Shown in pieces: positions 1 through 5,778 of a stretch of 13,384 nt of DNA. Position 1 is the first letter of the stretch, and every line of letters begins with the position of its first letter. The DNA is from CAVPRW01 sp046727435 [NCBI: bacterium]. GTDB taxonomy: Bacteria > Tectomicrobia > Entotheonellia > J063. Location: NCBI GenBank assembly GCA_046727435.1, contig JBKPCR010000086.1:1-13384 (forward strand), in the 5' to 3' direction. The notes beneath the pieces are model-generated. The model did no database searches. It was given only the letters and a program-made list of their open reading frames with translations, and had not been told where the DNA came from. The translations under genes were made by a program, and so were the position numbers.

Positions 1-149
1 ACCTTGCCGCCGCGGCCTTTCGAGGCACGATGAATGAAGGCGGTTTGCTGGGCAGGAGGGAGGGCAAGATGCTGCGGGGCGGATGGCTGCCGTTTGCGCA
101 GGTCGCCCTGCTCGGTTGAATACACGAGAGCATCATTCTCGACGGGCAT
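1..149 (-). CDS. yciH: SUI1-family translation factor (YciH-like), N-terminal part, runs off left edge
   Basis: The minus strand opens with ATG at 149 and stays open to base 1, giving about 49 residues; the rest lies outside the window. The N-terminus begins MPVENDALVYSTEQGDLRK and reaches ASKGRGGKV at the edge. This matches the layout of bacterial eIF1/SUI1-like proteins (YciH): a short LVYSTE-G leader, a variable linker, then the basic R-x-(S/T)-KGR-GK segment that starts the SUI1 fold. By family knowledge these small proteins bind the 30S subunit and influence start-codon selection or inhibit initiation under stress. A GGGAG ribosome binding site lies 6 bases before the ATG. The preceding gene (Gfo/Idh/MocA) ends only 14 bases upstream, so the two may be co-transcribed, although no functional link is obvious. 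The call rests on two short motifs; the C-terminal half would settle it. Confidence 0.72.
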   Translation of the reverse strand, partial: MPVENDALVYSTEQGDLRKRQPSAPQHLALPPAQQTAFIHRASKGRGGK

Positions 150-163
150 ACATGCTCCCTGCT

Positions 164-1201
164 TTACAAGGGGAGATAGACCGCCTGCCCGGTGTGGGCG
201 CTGCGGATCACCGCTTCGGTCCACTCCATATAATGCACGCCTGTTTCGAAGGGGACCATGGTGATCTCCTCCGTGCCGCGAATGGCGTTGGTGAACTCTT
301 CCTCCACGCGGTAGAAGGCCTGCGCCTCCGGAGGGTTGGGAACCTCGGAGAGTTGCTTGTCGTCGCGGCGTCCAGCGAAGATCTTTTGCTGCTGGTCCAC
401 ATGGATGGTGCCCTCGGTGCCGTAAAACCAGATCTGATTGCCCGTGGACAGCCCGGTGGTGGCACTCATGCGCATGTGGACCTGGGCGCCGTTGGCCAAT
501 TCGTACAGGATATCCACGTGGTCGGGAATGCTGACGGAGGTGAGCGCACCACTGGCCTTGCGTCGGTACGGCACGTGGATCTTGGCCATGGCCATGACCC
601 GGTTGCCGCGGCCCACCCAGCGCATCATGGACTCATAGGCGGCGCCGATATTCAGCGTGTTGTACCCGCTCAGCTCCCAGTCGTGCCGCCAGTGTAACTC
701 GCCACCCCGATCGGCGAAACGGTTTTGCAGGGCCTGCACCTCGACGGATAACAGCTCGCCGAGGAAGCCTTCACCGATCAGCCGTTGCAAGACCCTGTCG
801 ATCCTATAGGTTGTGGACGTCGGGGTGAGCTGACACACAAGTTGCGGCCGGCTCCGTGACGCCGCCAGCATGTCGCGGGCCTCCTGGGCCGTGGAGGCCA
901 TGCGGGCTTCGGTTAGCACGTGTTTGCCCTGCTCCAGCGCCGCTAAGGTGAGCGGGCGGTGCATGTAGGGCCAGGTGCCGATGCAGATGGCGTTGATCTC
1001 GTCGTCATCCAATAATTCTTGCCAGGTGTTGTACACCCGGGGAATGTTGAATTGGTCTGCCACCCGTTGACTCGACTCGAGGCTACGATTGACCACCCCA
1101 ACGATCTCCACCCCTTTGACCTTGCGAAAGCCAGGGATGTGGCGGTTACGAACGTTCCCACCTGCACCGATCAGACCGACGCGAATGTCTTCGTCTGCCA
1201 T
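164..1201 (-). CDS. Gfo/Idh/MocA-family protein lacking the usual EKP lysine
   Basis: This 345-residue protein has the two-domain layout of Gfo/Idh/MocA oxidoreductases. An N-terminal Rossmann fold carries a GLIGAGGNV nucleotide-binding loop (about residues 9-17). The AICIGTWPYMHRP strand-turn and the GKHVLTEARMA segment follow, and then a C-terminal alpha/beta substrate domain. Members normally use NAD(P) to oxidise or reduce sugars, inositols or related polyols. Here the conserved E-K-P, whose Lys is catalytic, reads E-A-R, and the usual D-x-G-x-H is replaced around NIGAAYE, so standard dehydrogenase chemistry is doubtful. I recall an EARMA-type subgroup within the family, so this may be a subfamily trait rather than decay. 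The start is firm: AAGGAG lies 8 bases upstream of the ATG. An extended -10 promoter is found about 90 bases upstream. The neighbouring deacetylase on the same strand ends 199 bases upstream. Substrate unknown. Confidence 0.85.
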   Translation of the reverse strand: MADEDIRVGLIGAGGNVRNRHIPGFRKVKGVEIVGVVNRSLESSQRVADQFNIPRVYNTWQELLDDDEINAICIGTWPYMHRPLTLAALEQGKHVLTEARMASTAQEARDMLAASRSRPQLVCQLTPTSTTYRIDRVLQRLIGEGFLGELLSVEVQALQNRFADRGGELHWRHDWELSGYNTLNIGAAYESMMRWVGRGNRVMAMAKIHVPYRRKASGALTSVSIPDHVDILYELANGAQVHMRMSATTGLSTGNQIWFYGTEGTIHVDQQQKIFAGRRDDKQLSEVPNPPEAQAFYRVEEEFTNAIRGTEEITMVPFETGVHYMEWTEAVIRSAHTGQAVYLPL

Positions 1202-1288
1202 GAGAAATCTCCTTTACGAACGTCTGAGCCAGGGCCGGCTTGATGCCCATCTGGACGTCCTCTGGGGTTGGTAAGGTGCCATGGATCG

Positions 1289-1297
1289 ATTATACCA
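1289..1297 (-). promoter_or_regulatory. Extended -10 promoter upstream of the Gfo/Idh/MocA gene
   Basis: Read on the minus strand the sequence is TGGTATAAT, a perfect -10 hexamer with the TGn extension. It lies about 90 bases before the ATG at 1201. No good -35 hexamer is present at 16-18 bases, which is tolerated by extended -10 promoters. It sits in the 199-base gap after the deacetylase stop, so the downstream gene probably has its own promoter. Confidence 0.45.
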
Positions 1298-1400
1298 GCC
1301 ATATGCTGCCGTACGAGCAACCGAGCGCATTCGTACGCACGGTGAGCGAGTTCGTAGCCGAGCCCCATCTCCTGCTGACCAGCTCCAGCCGTCACACCGT

Positions 1401-2270
1401 TCAGAACGTCGCGCTGGATGCGAGATAATGCTCGATGATCTCGCTCCCGGTCGCGCGCCACACGCCCTCGTGGCGCAAGATATACGCCAGTGCCGAGTCG
1501 AGCGCGCCGATCCGGTGCGGCACGCCGATGACGAACGGGTGCAAACAGATCGCCATGACACGTCCCGACTGTATACCCTCGCGGTAGAGCGTGTCGAACT
1601 GGCGGCGGATCATCAGTTCGAACTCGTCCGACGACCGGCCCGCGCGGATGATTTGGGGCAGATCGTTGATCTCGGTAGAGTACGGGATCGAGCACAGACG
1701 CTTGCCGCCGACGTTCATCACGTAGGGCTGGTCATCGTTGACCCAGTCGGCGACGTAGTTCGCTCCAGCTTCCACGAGGTAGTCGAGCGTATGCCAGCTT
1801 TCCTGGAGACCGGACGACAACCATCCCTTCGGCCGCCTTCCCGTCGCCTTCTCGATCTGTTCGAAGGTACCGAACACGACGTGGCGCTCCTCCTCTGCCG
1901 ACATGAGATGGAGGTGGCGCGAGTTGCTCTGGTTATGCCCCATGAACTCCCAGCCGAGCTTGACTGCGTCCTCCACGATCTGGGGATAATCGTCGCACAC
2001 CTCGCTGTTGAGGGCAACGGTCGCGCGCATGCCGTGCCGTGCGAGCACTTCCATGATCCGAAAGATGCCGACGCGGTTGCCATAGTCGCGCGGTGCCCAG
2101 TTGATGAGGTCGGGCGCCTTGCCCGTCCCGCCCGGCACCGGCTCATTCAGCGGAAAGGTCTCGATGTTGGGGATGATCCAGAGTGCGACGCGAGCGCTGT
2201 TTGGCCAGGTGATCCGAGGCCGGCGGTTGATCGGAACATAGGGGAACGGCCCGTAGCGTTGCGGTTGCAT
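1401..2270 (-). CDS. Polysaccharide deacetylase-family hydrolase (PuuE/allantoinase-like)
   Basis: A 289-residue protein of the NodB/polysaccharide deacetylase fold. It reads NRVGIFRIMEVLARHGMRAT (about residues 65-84), EFMGHNQSNSRHLH (108-121), a GRRPKGWLSSGL segment (144-155) and CLHPFVIG (242-249). These correspond to the family barrel strands, the metal-binding His region, the RPKGW motif shared with PuuE-type enzymes, and the C-terminal catalytic His. By analogy it may hydrolyse a cyclic amide such as allantoin or an N-acyl group, but the substrate is not shown by sequence. The start at 2270 is chosen because AGGAGGAG lies just upstream and the family-like sequence begins there. The frame stays open for 93 more codons to 2549, but that stretch is antisense to a transposase remnant and looks non-coding. 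No signal peptide, so cytoplasmic. It ends 199 bases before the Gfo/Idh/MocA start. Confidence 0.85.
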   Translation of the reverse strand: MQPQRYGPFPYVPINRRPRITWPNSARVALWIIPNIETFPLNEPVPGGTGKAPDLINWAPRDYGNRVGIFRIMEVLARHGMRATVALNSEVCDDYPQIVEDAVKLGWEFMGHNQSNSRHLHLMSAEEERHVVFGTFEQIEKATGRRPKGWLSSGLQESWHTLDYLVEAGANYVADWVNDDQPYVMNVGGKRLCSIPYSTEINDLPQIIRAGRSSDEFELMIRRQFDTLYREGIQSGRVMAICLHPFVIGVPHRIGALDSALAYILRHEGVWRATGSEIIEHYLASSATF

Positions 2271-2312
2271 AAACGTCTCCTCCTGTGGAAGCCCGTCGGT
2301 CCGTGGCAGGGG

Positions 2313-2440
2313 TCGCTGCGGATGATCGCCGCCATCTCCCAAGCCGAGGTGATCCGCAACATTCTCCGCCATCTTAAGCGCGCGGCCAAGCCCCGCCACT
2401 TGCCCCCCCGTGCTCGCCAAGAAACAGCCCATGAAGCCGC
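2313..2440 (+). pseudogene. IS91-type transposase, C-terminal remnant
   Basis: The plus-strand translation reads SLRMIAAISQAEVIRNILRH then LKRAAKPRHLPPRARQE. This closely follows the C-terminal tail of IS91-type (Y2, zinc-binding) transposases, where a cysteine-rich motif is followed by a (L/M)RIIA-I---VI--ILRHL block and a Pro/Ala-rich tail ending near PARARQE. Only about 43 residues remain. The upstream zinc motif and the Y2 catalytic region are absent, replaced by sequence antisense to the deacetylase. It is therefore a dead fragment marking an old insertion or rearrangement immediately upstream of the deacetylase. Recognition is from memory of the family, not a search. Confidence 0.6.
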
Positions 2441-2680
2441 CGAATCGGTCCTGGTCGCACAGCCCAGCATGCACCCTGTACGAGATGCTGATATTTGATG
2501 AGCGCTGACGCACCGGCAAGCACCCCTGACACGACGGGAAAACCTCCATGGTGGGCCATTCGCTCCAGCACCACGCTAGGCCGCCATTTGGTGCCCACTG
2601 CGAATGATCTCACTGGCTGACTATCGCGAACCATCTGAGGTTCTACTGCGGTGTCATGGGTTCGCCGGACCATGGCATAA
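2441..2680. other. Gene-free stretch between mobile-element remnants
   Basis: No open frame on either strand shows recognisable family sequence, a convincing ribosome binding site or clear inverted repeats. It probably represents decayed insertion-sequence or flanking DNA between the IS91-type tail and the IS6-type transposase fragment. Confidence 0.4.
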
Positions 2681-2681
2681 T

Positions 2682-2689
2682 GGTATAAT
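2682..2689 (+). promoter_or_regulatory. Putative extended -10 promoter (TGGTATAAT) facing the IS6-type remnant
   Basis: The plus strand carries TGG followed by TATAAT (the TGG starts at 2681), a perfect -10 with TGn extension. No good -35 is present. It would transcribe toward the small-protein/IS6 transposase fragment, perhaps a leftover promoter of the gene whose N-terminus survives at about 2728-2795. Confidence 0.35.
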
Positions 2690-2727
2690 GTCTACACCAA
2701 GTCAACAAGCATCGCCAAGGTAATGAA

Positions 2728-3180
2728 GTGGTCGACCATCCAAACAGATTTATTCGTAAAGCTCTGCAGCATGCGGAAGAGCATGGCTGGAGCATCCGAA
2801 ATCAGCTGCGGCGCCGGTGCCCCAAACATGGGGACAAGTGGCGCCTGGATGAAGTCTTTCTGACGATGAACGGTGAGCACCATTCCTTATGGCGTGCGGT
2901 CGATCAAGACGGCCATATCCTCGATATCGTCGTCCAACGCCATCGTGACACGGTAGCTGCGAAGACGTTTTTTTCGGAAGCTCCTCAAGGGCTTGTCGTA
3001 TGTGCCACGGGTGATTGTCACCGATCAGCTGAGGAGCTATAGCGCGGCCATACGCGAGATCCTGCCCGGTGTGGAATATGGGCAGCACCGCTATCCGCAC
3101 AACCGTGCCGAAAACTCGCACCAACCGACGCGCCAGCGTGAACGGCGCGTGCAACAGTTCAACTCTCCAGGGCAGGCACG
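2728..3180 (+). pseudogene. IS6-family (IS26-like) transposase, truncated at both ends and frameshifted
   Basis: From about 2797 the translation reads RNQLRRRCPKHGDKWRLDEV, FLTMNGEHHSLWRAVDQDG and HILDIVVQRHRD. This is the start of the DDE core of IS6-family transposases, with the first catalytic Asp in the WRLDE motif. At 2967-2973 a run of seven T bases replaces the six expected. The reading then jumps to another frame, which continues YVPRVIVTDQLRSY (second Asp in VTDQL), a region matching NRAENSHQPTRQRERR (Glu in RAENSH) and FNSPGQA, and ends at the junction near 3170. The zinc-finger N-terminus and the C-terminal helix are missing. The first 23 codons (HPNRFIRKALQHAEEHGW) do not look like IS6 sequence and may belong to another gene. 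No terminal inverted repeats are visible at its borders, so it cannot move. Confidence 0.85.
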
Positions 3181-3342
3181 TTTCCCGCCTTTACCCACGG
3201 GATAGCACTGGTTGGGCTTTGGTGACCGGATTGCTTCGATCCGAAGCTGATGCTGCCAAGTGTCCCCGATGTCATAGTCATAGAAGAAATGTTCACGCAG
3301 CCAGGCGTGGCCATGGGAATGCGATAGACGTCGATGCGGCAT
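3163..3342 (-). pseudogene. Plasmid pRiA4b ORF-3-like protein fragment
   Basis: On the minus strand the translation reads FFYDYDIGDTWQHQLRIEAI, then SPKPNQCYPVGKGGKRACPG. This matches the core of pRiA4b ORF-3-like proteins (PRiA4_ORF3 family), in which a Y-(D/E)-Y-D-F-G-D-x-W-x-H strand is followed by a YP-C--G-RACPPED motif. The family often accompanies transposons and plasmids; its role is unknown. Only about 45 residues of homology remain. The usual N-terminal half is missing, and after ACPGE the frame runs into antisense IS6-type sequence. The two fragments therefore abut within a shared short sequence near 3170-3178. Confidence 0.65.
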
Positions 3343-3483
3343 GGCCTAGCGAGCCCCTCCGATAGCAGTATGGACATGTCCTGAACGGTTTTTCCCTTGC
3401 CTCACCGTTTATACTTAAACTACAGCGAGTACAGATGAAACGGCAGGATTGATGTTGATCTGCCGGTATGTAGGTCGTGCGCT
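3343..3483. other. Short gene-free stretch
   Basis: No coding frame, ribosome binding site or repeat is recognised between the pRiA4b-type fragment and the substrate-binding protein fragment. An AT-rich patch near 3400-3425 is the only compositional change. Confidence 0.35.
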
Positions 3484-4056
3484 TGGCTCCTGGCCAACGG
3501 CGGGTCAGGGAGCAGCCAGCTCAAGGTCAATGGCGTGCCCAGCGCCGATCGCATCGAGGTAGTCGATGAGGTGACCGTGCGCTTACACCTCGACCGCCCT
3601 GTAGCATGGGGGCTCTATGGCCATGCACTCCTCGGTACCAGTATTGTCTATGCCAAGGAGATCCTGAAGCACGCCACCCCAGACGATCCCTATGAGATCA
3701 AGTGGTTAGAGACCAAGACGGTCGAATTGGGGCCATTTGTCATCGATACCTGGCAAAAAGGTTCGATGATGAGTCTGGTGCCGAATCCCTACGTGCTCCA
3801 GCCCTCCAAACTCGAGCGGATTATCCTCCAAATCGTCCCTGACGCGGCCACCCGGCGCCTTGTCCTGGAACGTGGGGATGTTGATTTTGCCGTGCAAATT
3901 GCGACCAAGGACATCCCGGACCTGCGCAAGGTCCCTGGTGTCAAAGTGACCTCATGGGATACCCGTTCTCTCCAAGCTGAGTCTGGGGTAGGTACAGCCG
4001 CACAGGTCACAGACGGCCCTCGGAAAGGAGTCGAGGAGAGCAGTCATGTCCCCTAG
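3484..4056 (+). pseudogene. Family-5 ABC transporter substrate-binding protein, internal fragment
   Basis: The frame is open from 3439 and resembles extracytoplasmic peptide/nickel-type solute-binding proteins (SBP family 5) from about 3484 to 3965. Recognisable pieces are IEVVDEVTVRLHLDRP, a PDDPYEIKWL stretch, the LGPFVIDTWQKGSMMSLVPN block (G-P-(F/Y) then W-x-x-G followed by NP-Y), IVPDAATRRLVLERGDVDFA and DIPDLRKVPGVKVTSW. In intact proteins these fall in the middle of about 500 residues. Here the signal peptide, lobe I and the C-terminal half are absent. After about codon 144 from the GTG at 3535 the sequence no longer fits the family, and it stops at 4056. No permease or ATPase genes are nearby. 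It is an orphan gene relic, not a functional transporter part. Confidence 0.75.
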
Positions 4057-4087
4057 ATGCGCTCAGTATCGCGCCCAAGGACACCGG

Positions 4088-4846
4088 TCACCGCGCGACT
4101 GGTGAGACCGGTCGCTCTGCGGCGATGAGCAGAAATGGTGGGCGACGCCGGTGGATCGCCAGTTCCGGCCGTGCGCATACGTGCTCTGCCACGGCTTCCG
4201 GCTCCTCGAGGCGCACGAGCTGGAGGCCGGCTTCGAGTAACCCATTGACATAGGTTTCGAGCGTCCGGTGATACTTGACCACCCCCTCGACAAACCACGT
4301 CGTTCGACGTTCGCCCTCGTCGCGATACCGATCGACGGGCCAGTGCAAGGCTGCACCGTCAGACCCCCGAAGCCATTCACCCGTCGCAAGCGCTGTGCAT
4401 ATGGGGTGCTCGACCGAAAACGCGAACCGACCGCCACCCCTCAGGGCAGATGCCACCCGCCGCACCACGGCCGTATAATCCGCGATATAATGCAGGGCGA
4501 GCGACGACACGACGAGATCGAACGAGCCCTCTCCAGCATCGAAATCTTCGATCGTCGCCCGGATGTAAGTGATCGCGGGATCATTGGTCCGGCGGTGTGC
4601 TTCGTCCAGCATCCGCACCGAAATGTCGATTCCGATGACTTCTCGGGCGCCGTGTAATCGCGCCGCACGTGCGAAATCGCCAAAGCCGCATCCGAGATCG
4701 AGCACGCGTAGTCCTTGCAGGGAAGGCGGCAGTAACCGTACAAACGCAGGCCATTCGAGGGCCGCATTCAGGCCACTCTCGGATCGACGCAACGCCCTAT
4801 ACTGCGCGAAGAACTTCGGGTTGTCGTAGATATTCTGCGGATTCAT
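4088..4846 (-). CDS. Class I SAM-dependent methyltransferase
   Basis: A 252-residue cytosolic protein with a Rossmann-type methyltransferase fold. Motif I is VLDLGCGFGDFA (residues 48-59), followed by the acidic loop VIGIDIS (Asp74), DFDAGEGSFDLVVSSLALHY (motif post-II/IV, about 101-120), and GGGRFAFSVEHP (about 137-148). The order and spacing fit UbiE/COQ5 or Methyltransf_11/25-type small-molecule methyltransferases; the acceptor is not evident. The ATG at 4846 (MNPQNIYDNPKFF) is preferred because family members start with a short N-x-Y/F-Y-D leader. The frame could extend to 4921, but that part overlaps the inverted-repeat element and looks non-coding. The ribosome binding site is weak. It appears intact, yet is flanked by relics on one side and the 110-bp element 63 bases upstream on the other, so it may be part of transferred DNA. 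Confidence 0.85.
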   Translation of the reverse strand: MNPQNIYDNPKFFAQYRALRRSESGLNAALEWPAFVRLLPPSLQGLRVLDLGCGFGDFARAARLHGAREVIGIDISVRMLDEAHRRTNDPAITYIRATIEDFDAGEGSFDLVVSSLALHYIADYTAVVRRVASALRGGGRFAFSVEHPICTALATGEWLRGSDGAALHWPVDRYRDEGERRTTWFVEGVVKYHRTLETYVNGLLEAGLQLVRLEEPEAVAEHVCARPELAIHRRRPPFLLIAAERPVSPVAR

Positions 4847-4908
4847 AGGCCCAGCACCCCAAGAAGCCATGCAACGCCGAGGAAAGCACTGCACCAACCA
4901 TAATATCG

Positions 4909-5018
4909 GGCTCTGTCGCAAAATTGCATTTTTGAGACAAAATCCGAAGATCGGCTATCAGAAAATCAACGGTTTGCGACTGTCCAAAATCGTATTTCAG
5001 GAAATTTGCGACAGAGCC
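4909..5018. mobile_element. 110-bp non-autonomous element with perfect 14-bp terminal inverted repeats (IS6-like ends)
   Basis: GGCTCTGTCGCAAA at 4909-4922 is matched exactly by TTTGCGACAGAGCC at 5005-5018. The 82 bases between are AT-rich and contain no open frame. The ends resemble the GG(C/T)(A/T)CTGTTGCAAA termini of IS6-family elements such as IS26 and IS257; ends of some IS5/IS1182 groups are similar, so family assignment is provisional. A second TTTGCGAC occurs internally at 4973-4980. The flanking octamers (TAATATCG and GGTCAGAC) do not match, so no target duplication is seen. This is either a MITE-like element or an internally deleted insertion sequence, lying 63 bases upstream of the methyltransferase. 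Confidence 0.75.
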
Positions 5019-5282
5019 GGTCAGACCCCTTAGCGTCCCCATCTTCTCTCTCACTCCGCCTCCTCCGAGCGTGGGGGGGGCTTTACCCCCATATCGCCCT
5101 CGAACCATCATATTGACTCCGAAGCTGGCTTATCCAGGAGCATAATTCATGGTATACATGATCATAATTCATTTCATTTCATGACTCCAATACGGCGCAT
5201 GGGCCTCCATCAGGTCTGTCAAGGCCAGGTATGGATGGCCAAGTGCACCATACGCCAGACACGGTAAGGAGGGGGGAAGACG
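5019..5282. other. Intergenic region upstream of the SnoaL-like gene
   Basis: No coding sequence is seen. The region contains a G8/C5 hairpin-like tract at about 5072-5090, a pair of 10-base direct repeats, and one AGGTATGG motif (5227-5234). No convincing sigma-70 promoter could be fixed: TTGACT at 5113 has no correctly spaced -10. Confidence 0.4.
5141..5172 (+). repeat. Two 10-base direct repeats (CATAATTCAT), 22-base period
   Basis: CATAATTCAT occurs at 5141-5150 and again at 5163-5172, so the copies start 22 bases (about two helical turns) apart. The spacer contains GGTATACATGAT, whose GTATAC core resembles GntR-type operators. The site lies 111-142 bases upstream of the SnoaL-like start and could be a regulator binding site. 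This is inference from spacing and location only. Confidence 0.4.
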
Positions 5283-5735
5283 ATGGCAGATGCCCAAATA
5301 AGCCTGGAAGATCGTCAAGCGATCTACGACACGTTGGCGCGTTATGTGTGGAGCATGGATACCGGCGACATCGAAGGTGTCGTCGCCATGTTTACTTCCG
5401 ACGGCGTGGTTAAGGATGTCACTGGGAAACGCTGGGACGCTGCGGCGGGTGGCGTCAGGGGATTTGCCACCCATTTCCTCACACGGCCCCACCGGCGCGG
5501 TGGACAGCATCACGTCCAACACCTGTTTGCCGAGCAGGCCGATGGGGGAGGCTGTCGCGTCACCTCGTATTGGGTCTCCATCCAGTGGGACGCCGAGGGC
5601 GACAGGAAATTCATCCGCGCCATGGGCAGTTATGTGGACACCTGCATCAAGGTGAATGGCCAATGGCTCATCAAGGAAAAGATCATTGACCCCTGGAACA
5701 GTGCCACCGCTCCCGTGGTCGATCACATGCCGTAG
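5283..5735 (+). CDS. SnoaL-like / NTF2-fold protein
   Basis: A 150-residue protein typical in length for the SnoaL/NTF2 superfamily (SnoaL_4-like). An N-terminal helix pair, LEDRQAIYDTLARYVWSMDT (residues 8-27), is followed by the hallmark GDIEGVVAMFTSDGVV turn. A central GGVRGFATHFL segment comes next, then the HHVQHLFAE strand, and it ends with C-terminal beta strands reaching WLIKEKIIDPW. This cone-shaped fold hosts isomerases, dehydratases, cyclases and the small subunits of ring-hydroxylating oxygenases; the reaction here is not evident. The start is strong: AAGGAGGGGG lies upstream of the ATG with about 6 bases between. It is convergent with the alpha/beta hydrolase, 32 bases between stop codons, with a hairpin between them. 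An AGGTATGG motif lies 48 bases upstream, as also found before the hydrolase, so shared control with the catabolic genes is possible. Confidence 0.8.
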   Translation: MADAQISLEDRQAIYDTLARYVWSMDTGDIEGVVAMFTSDGVVKDVTGKRWDAAAGGVRGFATHFLTRPHRRGGQHHVQHLFAEQADGGGCRVTSYWVSIQWDAEGDRKFIRAMGSYVDTCIKVNGQWLIKEKIIDPWNSATAPVVDHMP

Positions 5736-5778
5736 GCCATACCTGCTCTCCACACCATGATCATGGTTCAGGTATGGC
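5736..5778. terminator. Bidirectional hairpin between convergent genes
   Basis: GCCATACCTG (5736-5745) pairs perfectly with CAGGTATGGC (5769-5778). Inside lies a 14-base perfect palindrome, ACCATGATCATGGT (5754-5767). It starts right after the SnoaL stop and overlaps the last codons of the hydrolase. No T tract follows on either strand, so it may act as a Rho-independent-like pause, an mRNA 3' stabiliser or a protein-binding site. Confidence 0.5.

Noticed and set aside
1281-2498. Long plus-strand open frame of 405 codons
   Set aside because: It is antisense to the deacetylase for most of its length, has no ribosome binding site and shows no family sequence there. Only its end (2313-2440) carries the IS91-type tail, listed separately.
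2271-2549. N-terminal extension of the deacetylase to an upstream start
   Set aside because: A strong AGGAGGAG site sits before the ATG at 2270 and family-like sequence begins there. The extension is better explained as antisense of the IS91-type remnant.
2960-2980. Programmed frameshift to make a fused transposase
   Set aside because: The T run could slip, but the gene also lacks both ends and inverted repeats, so decay is simpler.
4890-4950. Hybrid outward promoter from the 110-bp element to the methyltransferase
   Set aside because: TTGCGA in the terminal repeat and TATTAT beyond it are only about 10 bases apart, too close for a -35/-10 pair.
5169-5753. Minus-strand frame of 194 codons over the SnoaL-like gene
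   Set aside because: Antisense to a gene with a clear fold pattern and an AAGGAGGGGG ribosome binding site.
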